64,000 bases of DNA, taken from NCBI GenBank assembly GCA_013399855.1, contig VXAY01006942.1, forward strand, positions 79,085-143,084, written 5' to 3'. A model generated the notes under the pieces. It was given only the letters and a program-made list of their open reading frames with translations, was not told where the DNA came from and did no database searches. The stretch comes from Oxyruncus cristatus (lineage: Eukaryota > Chordata > Aves > Passeriformes > Cotingidae). Below, in pieces: positions 25,201 through 37,866 of the stretch. How positions within the stretch are numbered: the stretch's first letter is position 1; every line of letters begins with the position of its first letter. Both the position numbers and the translations under genes were made by a program.

Positions 25201-26969
25201 AAGCAAATTTCAGTTTCCAAATATACTATAAGGCCTCCCTCCATCAGGTCCTCCAAATTGTTGTCCTTCAACCTCTCACCCACATTGAATCCTCCCTGCA
25301 GACCACCAGGTGTAAGGTCTGTGAGCTCAGCTGGCTCCTAGCACACCCTGCTGAGGGGCACAGGTGTTCCTCCCCCCTGCAATGCCCACCACCGCCTTCC
25401 TTGTAAGGAGAGGACCCCACCCCACCACCCATAGGCCTCACCTCTGTCCTAATGCTTCGTTTTGGGGCTGCTCTTAAAGGACTCAAGCTCTATATTCATT
25501 GCTGGTGCACCCAAAACCAGCTGCTTTTATGGAGCAAATCTTTGCATTGGCAGCGTAGTCTGGAGATGTAAAAGCAAGGACATTTTCTGGATGGTGATGT
25601 CTGAAATAAGTATCTTTTGAGCCCAAATACATTAACACATACTTTTCAGTTTCTTCAGGACTTTAGATGGGAAAAATTAAGATTTCAGCATAGCAGGCTT
25701 AAAGATGACATTAGTGACGTTAAAATTTGAACAACAGCCTGAGCTCTTGATTTTTCTTCCTTTGAAAGCAGTTGCACTTCCAACCTGATGTGCATGGAAA
25801 CTGAACATTTAAACTGTATGGTTTGACATGACTGTGTAGGTCATCTAATTGCTCTTCATTTTTCACTTTGAGAGCAGATTGCAAAACTGGATATTTGCTG
25901 AAATTGTTTGGGTTTTTTTTGTTCTGTGTGGCTGATTTCAGTAACTAATAAGCAAGGCTCAAATGACAGGCTAAGTAAGTCTTAGGCAGTTTTAAATTTC
26001 TTCTGCCATTTGAATGTGCAAGATTTCAGTCCACTTTTCTTTGCTATCTGTTCTTCTTGAGTTCAAATATTTCAGTATTTCCTGGAATGCATATAAGCAT
26101 TACAAATATAATCAGATTGAAACTCACTTTCAAAATTTTTTGGCATTATTGAGACCTACTTTTAAGTGTAGGCCAGATTTAATGTTCATTTGTGTCCAGG
26201 AAGTTCAGAGGGCTCCACATGCACACCTTGAAAGCAGAAACAAACCATCTGAAATTAATGAGGTAATGTGGGTCCCATCTTTCTATCTGGGAAAGGTAGA
26301 GTGAAAAGTTCAAAACCAAAAAACTCTATAAAATCAAGACTATTAATTAAATGCTGAGCCAGAATGTATCAAAGGCAAAGGAAGTAATTCCATGTGCTCA
26401 CTTGGCATGGGATCAGGCCCTTCATTTGAAATTGTGCAGAGTGAGGAATATGGAAAAGAATACAGTGTTGTTATCTTCTGCTTTTTAAAAGGCAAAGTCT
26501 CCTGTCCACCCTTCTAGGCAAGTTTTCTAACCAAGAAAACAGTCAGCACATGTCTTCAGATCAGGGAACTGATCTAGAATGATTGCCTATGTAATTTGTA
26601 TACATTTTCCAAGATTTGGAGACCTTCATTCGCAGTTTAGTTCTCCCTGGCTTCCTCCCTGCCCTGGTGGTAGAGGTAGCTCTGCCTGATGTTCTGTCCA
26701 TGTGTCTGTTCTCCCGTGTGTATTTTCACCCCTCTGCTTGAATACCACCAGACACACATCAAGGACTAAGCTATGCAGTGCCAAAGGCCTTCCTGCAACC
26801 CTACTAAAATTTCCCCATCAGGCTAGCCCAGGTCACTGCTTAGTGCGCTTTGCCTTTTCATGGCTGTGATCATTCACCACACCTTTAAGGCTATGTATCA
26901 CTGGCAGATCTACCACAAGGGTCAACTGCAGCAACATGTATAGGAAATTTTTTTCTGAGTATACTAAGG

Positions 26970-27218
26970 CCCTACCCTTTCCTCCCCTCTCCTCCCTTTT
27001 CCTCCCCTTCCCACTTTTATTTCCTCTTTTATAATTTTTCTTCTTTTATGTTTTATTGTCTTTTTTTCTCTTTTCCCTTTCCTATCTCTTCTCTTTTTTT
27101 CCTTTTCCTTATTTTCTTGTTTCTTCCTTTTCCTTTCTTTTTTCTTTTCTTTTTGCTTCCCACTCCCCCCTCTTTATTTTCTTTTTCTGTTTGCTTTGTT
27201 TTTCTGCTATTTTTTTTC
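26970..27218 (+). repeat. Polypyrimidine tract, about 250 bp
   Basis: Almost every base on the plus strand is C or T, with only scattered purines, as irregular CCCTCC, TTTTCC and TTCTTTT units. The strand asymmetry yields a spurious lysine/arginine-rich open frame on the minus strand (27238-27053). Such tracts can adopt triplex structures. Confidence 0.9.
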
Positions 27219-27764
27219 GACCATAGATGTAAAACCATCTTTTTTTTTCAGCTTCTTCTAATATTGTCAGTAGTCCTTCCTAGGAATACACATTGCTAAT
27301 CTCCCTATCCTTAAACTCACTATCCCAGTAAGAAAATGAGATTAACTTCTTAAACTTTCTGCAGTTGCCACCAGAAAGGCCAAACTCTAAAAGTTTGTGA
27401 TCTCGTTTTTATACGTAAGCAACCACTAGGTACAAAGATACTATCTGTTTATACCCAAATGATCTGTGGAGGTCTTTCACAAGCCCTTTGGGGAGGGTTC
27501 TCTCTGTTTCAGTAATGGGAGATTGGGAAACTGTGGTTGTTCATATTGGTTTTACGGGAAAAATAGAATGTCCTCACTTTGCAAAAGAATTTAACTTCTC
27601 TGCTATGCTGCAACACATGCATTTTTAAATCAACACAATGGCTCTGCAAGACAGACAATGGATTCCATCTGTCTAAACAGAGATGGCCTCTGCTATCAGG
27701 TCAGCTTACAATCTCTACTTTTTCCTTCTGAGTGGAAAGTACCAAACAGATAGCTTAAAAGAAA

Positions 27765-27885
27765 GGAATGGGACTTGCCCAGCATCAAACAGGAAATCTG
27801 GGACATGCAGATTTTCTGGTAGCCCTTGCTTTGCCCAACAACCACTTGACCAGTCTTCTTCACATGAGGTTAAATTCTTAAAAAG
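27765..27885 (-). mobile_element. MIR/CORE-SINE-like relic (reverse)
   Basis: GGGACTTGCCCAGCATCAAA and CAGGAAATCTGGGACATGC, then a segment ending TTGACCAGTCTTC, match in order the reverse-complement MIR-type body (GACTTGCCCAAGGTCACACAG then ...CCACTAGACCA). Heavily diverged. A 72-codon reading frame over the same stretch (27683-27901) is a by-product. Confidence 0.6.
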
Positions 27886-30800
27886 CTATGGGAGCCAATG
27901 AAACGAGCTGTGATAATTTCAAGAATTTCAAGAAGTGCTCCTATATCTGCTGCTATCAATCTTAAGATTTCTGTTTCTCTCTGCTTTTTCTTTGAAGAAT
28001 TTGAAGAACTACCTTTGCTTTTATTTGTAAAAAGAGGTGGAGAATGCACTTGACCAGTTCAATTTAAAATGCTTTCAGTCACAGAATGCTTATTTTCATA
28101 ACACTGCAACTGTTCATATCCAACCTATTCAAATACATGCTGCATGACGTGAAAGAGCACCTATTTCAATTTAGCAAGTAACATCAGCTTGATCCCAGCA
28201 TTCAGCTGCTGGTTGAATGCCCAGGTACTATCAACAACCAGATATTTCAAAATCATCATTAGAATTCAATTCCAATGATTTCCTAAAAATACTTCTAAAA
28301 ACATCAGCTCCCTAAAGCCAAAAGAACCAAGCTGGACGAGTTCCAGGAAGCCAGCAATGACCTGCGTCTTGTTCCATGAACAAATATGTACAAGAGATGT
28401 TAGCAGCTCTATAAAATTTGACAGAAATGTTGCTATAGCTTATTTTCAAATGTCATCTAAATATATTGTCCTATAATAATATTTTTGAATTCACTTCTGA
28501 ATTTTTAAACTGCTCTTGATGCTTTTAGGGTCGGATTCTGGGTTTTTTGAGTATTTAAGGTTGGCAATAGTCAACATTTCTCACAAAAAGCTACCCAAAA
28601 AAGGTTAAATTTCTCTCTTCTTCAAACACAGTTCAGTAAATGAGTACTTACTGATGTCAGCTACTGACATTGCTAATAGCATGGTCATTAATGCAAGTAC
28701 AAATAACATACAAAGCCTTGTGGGGCATTTGATTTAAGAAACACCTAAATTTTATATTATATAATTTAAAGTGGAAGTGCAATGACCCTGCCAAAGAAAT
28801 AAAAGCCCTAATGATTTAAGGTTTCTGGATGAGACCACAGAAAAAGCTGAGAGCTTTTTCCATAGGAATTTAAAGAAATGAGGCTTTCCAATGTACCTGG
28901 AATGCAAAAAGACATGGTACTGACTGACGTTCAGACTCCAAGTCCACTGAAATCAATGTGAATTCCCCTTCACTGTCTTCAAAGGTCAGTGGATTAGCTT
29001 TTTAATTGTCCAGTGCTTATGGCACAAAAAGTTTTGTAATGTATTCTAATAGTTTTCATGCTTTAGGAGAATAAATTGCATGGTCAGAGGTACAATGCTT
29101 TGGAAACATGTGCTCTAAAACTCCACAAATGCAGTTAAAAATGCAAAGGAAAGAGGACAACCAGGGCATTAGGAGGAAATCTGAAGAAAGTAAGTTCATA
29201 AACATACACCAAATGAGTCAGCAAGCAGGACAGAATCTTCAAAAGTATTTAAAAATGCAAATTTGTTAACAAATTAACATTTCTTTCCAATTTAACACCA
29301 TTAACTACGAGTAACAGGTCCTCACAACTCACCAGGTTTTCGTATGAACTTCAGGTAGTTCATACTGTTTTGCAAACAGGATCTCCTGCCATTCACTTTG
29401 GTCATGTAAGCTTTTGTCAGATTTGCTGCTCTTACAGCCAGAACTGTTCTGCAGAGGTACAGGGAGACTTGGGCTGCACACGAGGGCTGCAGATAATGCA
29501 TCACTTACTTACCATACCATAGAATCTGGAGTTTTCTATCAATACAGATGTAATTAAGTCTCAAGTAGTGTTTTCTCTCTTTGATCCCAGTCATTCTTAA
29601 GGTCCTTTCACTATCTCAAGCTGTTCCTCATCAAACATGAACAAAGAATTTAGTAGAGTGGATATGTTACACCGAGTGGGCAGAACTGCCTCAGAGTATA
29701 CAGGCAGTTGGACAATGGGTTTTGCTCCTGAAGAATTGAATTCAGAGAAATGGTACCTCAGTGACTTCTGTAGAGGTTTGTAGAGTGACTGCTTCATGAC
29801 CCATTTTCCTCTGCCTAAATTGTATTTCCCATTTAAGCAGCAGAATATACTCTCAGGATAAATGCAAGTCATATGTCACTGGTGTCTCATGGCCACTTGG
29901 CCTGAAGATGAAAGGGGCATAAGATACTCGAACTGTGACTTGCAAGAAACTCTGCAGTGGCTTTCCTGAATTGGTACTTTCATCTTTCAGCTAAAATTCC
30001 TCACTGCTGGCTTTGGGAAAGAGAAAAAAAAGTTTTGAAAAAAATTTATGAGACAACTGTAATTTTTCTCATCCTTGCTTTAGTCAGAGCCTCAATCCAC
30101 CAGAAGAGAGTGTCTGGGAAATGTACAGACTACTCTGCATTTTTATACACAACTTTTTAATGTAAAACTTTACCTTCTCCTAATATGGATCTGCAAAAGA
30201 TGAAAGCTACATATGCATTCCTCTACCAGGTTACGCATCTTCAAATTCATTCGTGTACTTTAAAGTTCCATTGACTAGTTTGGGATAGTTATTAGACAAA
30301 TAATGAAATAGCTGAAGCAAAGAAGCAAATGGCGGTGAAGTGAGCTCCTCCCTAGCTTGCTTTCCTGAGTACCTTGTAAATAAGCAGTGTGATACTGTCA
30401 GGTAAATTAAGCCATGATGAAGGCCTTTTAAGAAAGGCAGTTTAGTTTAGCTTACTCTTCACCCTATGATTTTTAAGAATTTCTTGTTAACTAAGGGCTA
30501 AATGGTACTGATTCACTTTTATCTGTAGCTCTAGGGAATAGAAAAACCCCTGAAACTTGTCCCCCTCACCTTAACCCTCACTTGGTCCCCCTTCAATGTT
30601 TGACACAGCCAGTGCCAAAAAAAGAGATCTTACTGCATAAGTTTCGTCGGTCCTTGGTATATGTTATCCCAGGCATTTTTCTCATAAGTCTGTTTCAAAT
30701 TCCAGTCACAACAGAAACACAGTAATTGAATTGATTGATTGTCAGCTTTAAAAAAGTGACTATATCACTTTTTATCAGTGTATTTTTATCACATTGGCCA

Positions 30801-33800
30801 GTATCACAGAGGCCTCTCTGTAGGGAGGTTACTTCATCCTGCAGAAACTGCTCTAAGGTTGGTTGGGTTTTTTTTTCACCAGCTAATAGCATTTAGCATT
30901 TCACCAGGCCACATTAAACTCAATGTACAAGCAGTTAAGAAAAGTACTGTATCTGGTACTGTTTAATGTCACTGACATGAAATGTGAGCAGCTGTGCCAG
31001 CATTCCTGAACTCTGAAAATACTTTACCTTTCCTCTGTTTTTTTTGAAGTTAAATACATTTTAGTACATTTTGGGGAAACAAATACATTTTAACACAGTG
31101 CTATAATGTTAGGAAGGTCAAAGGATTACCTATGTCTTGTCATCTAGACACTAGAAGAAATCAAGACCATTTTAATCATAGAGATGGCTAGCTGCCCTTT
31201 ATCTCCAGGTTCACCAGGGCTGAGTACTCTTTGAGTGGCAGAGCTGTATGGCAGTTTAATGAAAATGCTGTCCCCAGTTTCTGACTATGCATGCACACTC
31301 CCTGGAAGAACTATTTCTGACTGCTATTTTAGCCTTAGCATATTGTCATTAGACATCTTTGGACAAGCTTTAATCTCTGAAGAACCAAGATCAAAATTCT
31401 AATTAATATCATCAGGTATCAAAAGCCTCTATTTCAATTAACTTAAAAAAGAGGACCATTATATTTTGTATTTAAGTTAAGAATGGGGATATTTTCCCTT
31501 TCGCTGCTTTTTTATATTAAGAGAAATAAAAATGACAAAATATATTTTTCCTACTGGTTTTATAGAGCTAAGAAGAGAAAGAGCATTTGCCTTACAGCAC
31601 AATTAAGTGATCCCTTTCAACAGATCATTCTTCACATGAATATGGCTTCACTGGCCTTTGCACATCAGCTAGATCACTGCCAAGGCTGGTGGGCTTCTGA
31701 GAGGTAGTAACTTGTTCCACCTGGCCACTAACCAAAAAAAACCATACTTTTAAACGTCAGTCCTAGGACACCCATTGCAGACAACAATGCTGGGACTTCC
31801 TGGGAAGACTCTGGGGAAGAGTTACCAGGAAGGAGATCTGTGCAGGAGCAAGAAAACTCCATTACTGTCCATTTGACTATTGTTTGATTGGACTTTTCTT
31901 TTGATGGATTAACATATCCCTCAGGCTATGCAAAACCCACCTGACTCTCCACTAATTTAGCAGTTTTCTGGGTGATTTATACCTGGTGTAGAGCTTTACT
32001 AACTTGCATGGAAAAGAAAGGAAGACACAGTTACATGAGGAAGGCTGAGGAAACATTTTTAATGGTCAAGATAATATAAGAACAGTGGGATCCCCCAATG
32101 CACAGAATGGAACCAAAGGGGCCATGGACCATGGAGTCAGAACAGATCTCAAAATGGAAATTTCCTTTTTCAATGGTAGTTATAGCTTCCTGGCAAACAG
32201 CAATAGGTGGGTTCAGTTTTGAACCAGACAAACAGGTGTGTCCTGTATCCTTCTTTTGTGTTTGTGGTTGGTTGGTTTGGTTGTGTAAATCAAGTCAAAT
32301 TAAAGCCAATATCACACACACACTTACATCATGGCAGCACCAGCAGATTCCTTTCCATTTTAAGCAGTGAAAAACAAATAATCATTGCCAGAGGCAGCTG
32401 TGTGTAGTCATCCCAAGCTACATCCCTTCCTTGAAAGTGGAGGGATCTCAGTTTATGACCTCCAGAATCCCATGTGATGGTTGATTGCCAGTTTTGCAGT
32501 ATAAGAGAAAACCATTTGAAATTAAAAGACTGTCAAAATGCAGTTGAGTTCTAGAGACACATATTCCTGAAGATTCTTAGGAAGAGTGCAGTAAGTTTTC
32601 TAAATATTCTTTTTCTGCATTTATTTGTTCATTTTTAAAGGAAAAAGGGTACTATAACAGCTTAAATATTTTCATGACAATTATTTAACTGTCTTCCAAA
32701 TCATCAAAAACCAAAGAACCAAATCTTATGAAAGGGTAAAACTTCATGATCAAACCTTGGAAGCTACAGGACTTTTTACGCTCCTAGACTCCCAGCTATT
32801 TTAAAGGCTTCCATTTATTTCTGACTTAGACAGTAAGCATCATTCTGTGTGTACATATGACTAAACCACTGAGAAATGGTATCTGGATTTCTCCCATTTC
32901 AGTAGGTACTGGAGATGAGACAAATTAATGTCTCTCCATTTAGGCATTTGATTGCCAACATAGCAAAGAGGAAAACACTAATAAAAAAAGAAAGGAGAAG
33001 AAAGGAAAACACTGTTTGCATGTGAGCTCTGCACAAAATACTTTGTGGAGTTAAAAGCCCAATATTCAGCTTATTTAAACCAGCAATGTTATGTTATACT
33101 CAAAGCAACTCTGCCAATTTACTGTAGCTAAGATTAGCTATTTCCATTGCTTGGAAAAACACAGGAAAAATACTGATATTTTTAGAAATCACTGAACAAA
33201 ACTGAGCAATATTTTACTATATCTTATATATGTGATTCTTAGAAATGTGAAGAACCCTTAACAATGCAGCAAATTTATTTCTGACTGTTACACGATAGTG
33301 TTTTTCATTAATAACCAAAGTTTAGTTCAATATCAGATTATCCATTTTATGTGAAGCTGAACTCAAACTGCTGTTTTTCTCATTAATTCCTTAGATTAAA
33401 AGGAAGGTGAACTATATCAAAACTTCTTCCAATCCAGTTTCAATTCTTCCCCTATGGTGTCCCAATTCTCAATTCAGACTTATTTCCATATTTATTTTAG
33501 AAGTCACTCTTCCAGGATCTCATGATGTCTTTAGCACATGGACAGAGTATGGTGTTTGGTGCCAGGAACACAGTGCAAGAGAAAAAAAAAATCAGGAGAT
33601 CTGAGGGGGAAAAAAAAAAAAAAAGGAACACAAAACCAGAGAAAACAAGCAAACAAATGAACCAAAACACACTGGGCTTCAAACATGAGCAGCCACAGTG
33701 GGGTTCCACTGCAATTTGATTACGTAATAACCTCTTTTCTTCCCCCAGAAGGTAATGCAGAGTTGTGAAGTCCAAATGTGATACAGAGGATGTTGTTTGT

Positions 33801-34994
33801 TAGAGTGAAAACAAAGTGACAAGCTAGTTATAATGCCAGGCCTGTTTCCGATACTTTGACAGAAACATGGACATTATGTGTTGAGTGTCAATTTGAGTTA
33901 GTTTTATTTCGTTCTAGGAATAGAAAGGCTTTGCCTCACTCTTGAGGTGTGCTTCCATACGCTGAGTTTACTTTAGCTGTAAATTAGATACTGTAATAGA
34001 GCAGCATGGGATGTCTTCTGTGAGTGAAGATTGAGAGATTTAGAATTGAAATTTAGATTGAAATTTAGAATTTGCCAGATTGGTTTGCAGGGAAGAAATG
34101 GCTCTTTAAAATTTACCTTAATATGTTTCATGGATCAAATTCTTCCACCTTCTTCCACTGCATAGCGCCTTACTCTCAAGAGCAACCTTACTGAAGGATA
34201 GGATATTACTAAATTTGAGGAAGGTCTGTCAACTCTCACCATGTTTTAATCGTGGGAGTGGGACTAAGTCAAAAGTTTTGCACAGATTTCAACCTGGTTT
34301 TTCTCCATAATGAAGGTGCTTTGGAAGGCAACTGGAGTCAGAGATAGGGATCAGTACCTACAGTACCCACAGAACCAGACTGAGATGTCTGGCAAGTTCT
34401 GGTATTTGACATTCAGCATATGGTTTTCTGTGGATCAGTGTTTAATTAAGAGTACTCTAGGCCTTTCTAAATAAAATTACAAAAGACTATTCAACCATAG
34501 TTTGTCTCTCAACTGGTCTTGGAATAGGCTTGTTTCATAATTGAAGAACTGTGCCAGTTTCAGCTTCTTTCTGCTAACATATTGGGATTGTCATGACTAT
34601 GCAATGTAATATCAAGACATATTAATAATTTGGAATACCAGGAAATAAAAGTGAATTTTGCAAGGGTTACTCTACCCTTGATTTAAAATAGAAATTAACC
34701 AAGAGTTCATGACTGATAATTCTGTTCAAAATCAATCAGACCAATTTGTAAATAGAAGATTCTCTATTAAAATAATTGTATAAGGCAGCTTTCTGTGAGT
34801 GCAGAGTCTAGTATACAGATTTTAAAGGTTCTGCTTCTTTTCACTAACATCATGTCTTTCTCAGGACAAATGTTTAGGCAATTACTGTAAGTATGATAAG
34901 AACTCCATTTTCCATATGAAGTACAGAAAATGAGTAGTCACACAGGACTGTGTGATTACATTTATCCCCAGCCCCCCCCAAGAAAATCTTTCAC
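27886..34994. other. Intergenic, downstream of SUGCT, nothing recognised
   Basis: AT-rich sequence, with an A16 run near 33610 and short GT-rich words near 32260. No LTR, CR1 or coding exon seen over about 7 kb. Confidence 0.5.
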
Positions 34995-35171
34995 TCAGAC
35001 AGCACAAGATTGTTTATTTGATACATCAGTGTTAAAATCATACAAAAACATGTGGAAGAAAATTAGGAATTAAATTATGTCTTCTCTTCAAGTCCCATTA
35101 GGGAAACTGAAGGGAGCAAAGAGAGGACAAAGTAATGTGAACTCAGTGTGAAGGAATGCAGCTAATGTTCC
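34995..35171 (-). other. SUGCT: Probable SUGCT 3'UTR with poly(A) signal
   Basis: Minus-strand sequence downstream of the TAA stop has an AATAAA hexamer at 35018-35013, about 155 nt after the stop. Cleavage would be expected 10-30 nt further on, near 34985-35003. Just beyond, around 34981-34960, the minus strand is G-rich, which fits a downstream auxiliary element. This predicts a short 3'UTR of about 170-185 nt. Inference only; a longer 3'UTR using a later signal is possible. Confidence 0.6.
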
Positions 35172-35335
35172 TTATCTGACCTCATGCTGAGCCACAGCAC
35201 CAGTGTGGAGCAGTTCTTCTATAGCATCATCCTCATACCCCAGCATGCTCTTCAGTATCTCCACTGTATGCTGTCCAACAAGTGGAGGTGGTTTTGGATG
35301 TGACACATCAAACTCACTGTATCTGACACCTGGTC
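35172..35335 (-). CDS. SUGCT: Last coding exon of SUGCT (succinyl-CoA:glutarate CoA-transferase), C-terminal 53 residues
   Basis: Read on the minus strand, this exon follows a splice acceptor and encodes 53 residues after a split first codon (two bases, GA), then a TAA stop at 35174-35172. The peptide contains PGVRY, PPPLVGQHT, ILKSMLGY, AIEELL and VAQHE. I recognise this order as the C-terminal tail of vertebrate SUGCT, a CoA-transferase family III (CaiB/BaiF type) enzyme. Family knowledge: the mitochondrial enzyme moves CoA from succinyl-CoA (or HMG-CoA) to glutarate, and its loss causes the human trait glutaric aciduria type III. The catalytic residues lie in upstream exons that are not in this window. 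The exon ends the gene, so the rest of SUGCT lies to the right, beyond at least one long intron. The reading frame is intact. The assignment is from memory of the family; a protein search would settle it. Confidence 0.87.
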
Positions 35336-35352
35336 CTGTAAAAAAAAAAGCA
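35336..35352 (-). promoter_or_regulatory. SUGCT: Splice acceptor of the SUGCT terminal exon
   Basis: On the minus strand a run of ten T is followed by ACAG directly before the exon, a textbook polypyrimidine tract plus AG acceptor. The AG occupies 35337-35336 and the exon begins at 35335. The exon starts with the last two bases of a split codon, which fits the SUGCT reading frame. Confidence 0.85.
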
Positions 35353-36239
35353 AATTATTGTCCATAGTTACTACTCGTATTTATGTTGAAATGTCTATGT
35401 TAGTTTAAAGGAAAGTATCTCATTTTCACACCAGTCTAATCACAGTTCTTATCACTGAAATGTTATATTCTAGAATTACTAAAACAAATCCAGTTCTTAA
35501 TAATGTACCAATAAACCAGCTTTAAATAGTTTACTCAAATGAAGAGCTGATGGATATTCATCCAGTGTTAAGAAAATCTTCTCATTTTTCTCAGTGACAT
35601 GCATATCAGAGTGCTCTGAGTCATACTTGTCACAGGTCTGCCACTCTTTTCTACCTGAATGACAAAGACAATGCCCAGCCCACTCAACAGGGTGTAGTAT
35701 AGAAATCCCCAGACTGTCTTCAACACGAGGCAGAACAGGCATAAAGACACAATGAAATGTCATGTTAACACAGTGTCACTGATGTCAGAGCAGTGCACGG
35801 ACAATGTAAAGCACCATCTCCAGTTGGCAACAGCTCAAGTACCTCTGCAATGTGCTCCATTATCCTGCAGTGACACAGAACTGACAGCACATAGAGCAAT
35901 GATATTACCCAGCTTGGTTTCCACTTTCTATCAAAAATACAGGTAGAAGCAGCTGTAAGAAAATCAACAATGGTTTATCAACTCTAACAAGAATAATTTC
36001 AGAGGTGGAAATCTGAAAGCTGGAAATGATATGAAGAATTCTGTCTTCTATTGCAGGTAGTCAGGTCTCACTTTTTAGTGACACTGTAGTGAACTTAACA
36101 GATTTCAGTGTAGTTCCCTGAAGACAAGTAACTGTTGCACTACTACCAAACTCAGAGGAGAGAATGAGCTACAAATTTACTCTGTAATCAAAAGTGAGGT
36201 ATTGACTCAGCACATGCTGATTTTGTACATTTCTGATGA
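35353..36239. other. SUGCT intron, nothing recognised
   Basis: Lies upstream of the terminal exon on the minus strand, so it is intronic by inference. Open frames at 35497-35763 have no acceptor/donor context that I could support. Confidence 0.5.
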
Positions 36240-36312
36240 GTATGCTCCTCGAAGAGGTAATGGTTGGACTCGATGATCTTAAGTCTTTTCCAACCCAGAG
36301 GATTCTATGACA
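36240..36312 (+). mobile_element. CR1 3'-terminal scrap
   Basis: GGTAATGGTTGGACTCGATG, ATCTTAAGTCTTTTCCAACC and GATTCTATGAC are the final ~65 bp of a plus-oriented CR1. Only the 3' terminus inserted or survived. Confidence 0.85.
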
Positions 36313-36731
36313 TGGTTTCTGTGTTTAAAAAGGAAAGGTGGTAGAACTGGGGAGAGCAGACCAAATCATTTAACTTCCATTCAATGCTGAAACAAACAAT
36401 TACAACGAAAATACTCAGGAGAGGAGTTACAGCCAGCATGTACCTACTAAGAAAAATAGTGTATGCAATCTCTTGTCTTTCCACCAGGAGAAATGCTAGA
36501 GGTGAGATCCATCCCATATAACTTTAGATGCCAATAACCTAGATATAGAGGTTTAGCTCCTTAGACTCTCTTTGGAGACACTGAAGATGAAAGGACACAC
36601 TTAGAATGTAGATCTTCTAAGACACTAGTAAGTGACTCAACCTGGTCAGATGAATTGTGATCACCCATGTTTCTCCATAAAGGAAAGGGTAGATAAGTAA
36701 CTTACATGCAGAGCTTTAACACCCAGACATC

Positions 36732-37287
36732 TGTCATGGTTTAACTCCAGCCAGAAACCAAGAACCACATAGACGCTTGCTCACTCCCCCACCGACAGGA
36801 CTGGAGGGAGAATTAGAAAGCCATAAAACTCGTGGGTTGAGGTAAAGAGAATGTAATAGAGAAAGCAAAGGCCTCACACACGAACAAGCATAATGAGAAA
36901 TTAATTCACTTCTTCCCATTGGCAGGCAGGTGTTCAGCCATCTCAAGGAGAGCAGGGCCCCATCATGCACAATGGTTACTTGGGAAAACAAATGCCATCA
37001 CTTCAAATGTCCCTCCCTTCCTTGTTCTTCCCCCCACTTTACATCCTTAGTATGATGTCCTATGGTATGGGTCAGTTGGGGTCACTTGTCCTGGTTGTAT
37101 CTCCTCCCAAATTCCTATGCACCCACAGCTTCTTTGCCAGCATGGCAATACAAGAAGCAGAGAAAGCCCTGTGTAATAACAAAATCATCTCTATATTATT
37201 GTCACTGTATTCAGCACAAATCCAAAACATAGCCCCATACTATCCACTGTGAAGAAAATTAACTCTACCCCAGACAAAACCAGCATA
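36732..37287 (-). mobile_element. Solo LTR of an avian ERVL-type endogenous retrovirus (reverse)
   Basis: Begins TGTCATGGTTTAACTCCAGC and ends near CCAGACAAAACCAGCATA. These are the reversed 3' and 5' termini of a common avian ERVL-like LTR family that starts TGTCCTGGTTTTGGC and ends GGTTAAACCACGACA. About 555 bp. No clean target duplication could be read (ACATC on the left; TACAG or GAATC on the right, depending on the end chosen). No internal viral sequence adjoins it. It directly abuts the CR1 tail beginning at 37288. It would be in the sense orientation relative to SUGCT. Confidence 0.85.
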
Positions 37288-37308
37288 CAGAATCACAGAA
37301 TATTATTC
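37288..37308 (-). mobile_element. Tail of the 2-kb CR1, separated from its body by a solo LTR
   Basis: CAGAATCACAGAATAT is the reversed terminal repeat of avian CR1. In intact copies (compare 57690) it continues straight into GCTGAGTTGGAAGG, but here that continuation is found only at 37871, after the LTR at 37309-37866. Confidence 0.8.
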
Positions 37309-37866
37309 AATGGTGGGTTGACCTTGGCTGGAGGCCCACCTGGCTGCTCTATCACTCCCCGTCCCAGCCGAGCAGGGGAGAGAGTAAGGTGGAAAAACAA
37401 TTTGTGGGCTGGGATAAAGCAGTTTATTTAAAGCAGAAGTAAAGCAGAAGCTTGCACGTGCAAAAGCAAAGCAAAGCAAAAGATAGCAGGGTTTCTTCTC
37501 AACTTCCTGTGAGCAGCAATGGTCGGCCACTCCCAAGAAGAAGGGCTTCAGCACGTGTAATGGTCCCTCAGCAGGGAACCAATGGAGGCAATGAATGCCT
37601 ACCTTCCTGCTCCTTGCCTCAGCTTTTATATCTGAGCTGACATCATATGGTATGGAATGGTCAGTTTGGGTCAGCTGGCCTACTTGTGTCTCCTTCCAGG
37701 ATCTTGCCCTTGGTTGAGGAAGGAATGTTACAGTGCTGATGCTGTGCTCAGCAGTAGCCAAAACACCGGTGTGTTATCAATACCCTTCTAGCTACCAATG
37801 CAAAGCACAGCACTGCTTGAGGGCTACTCTGGGGAAACGAATTCCAGCTCAGCCAGACCCAATGCA
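37309..37866 (-). mobile_element. Solo LTR (reverse), nested in a CR1 tail
   Basis: The left end TGGTGGGTTGACCTTGGCTG and GCTCTATCACTCCCC are the reversed 3' end shared with the LTR at 42969-44047. The right end is CAGCCAGACCCAATGCA. On the minus strand a TATAAA lies at 37630-37625 and an AATAAA at 37428-37423, in the order expected for U3-R-U5. The flanking 5-mers TATTC and AATGC agree at three of five bases and could be a decayed 5-bp target duplication. The copy lies between the CR1 terminal repeat and the CR1 body, so it inserted after the CR1. Confidence 0.85.

Larger units (their letters stand above)
19091..26969. other. Intergenic, microsatellites and short duplications only
   Basis: Contains the TA and A28 runs and the small duplications listed separately. 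The 23750-24220 stretch is somewhat GC-richer with overlapping open frames on both strands (130 codons plus, 102 and 85 minus), but no motif supports a gene. Confidence 0.5.

Noticed and set aside
27053..27238. Minus-strand frame rich in Lys, Arg and Glu
   Set aside because: Direct product of the polypyrimidine tract; not a gene.
37303..37761. 152-codon minus-strand frame
   Set aside because: Falls inside the nested LTR at 37309-37866; no viral protein features.
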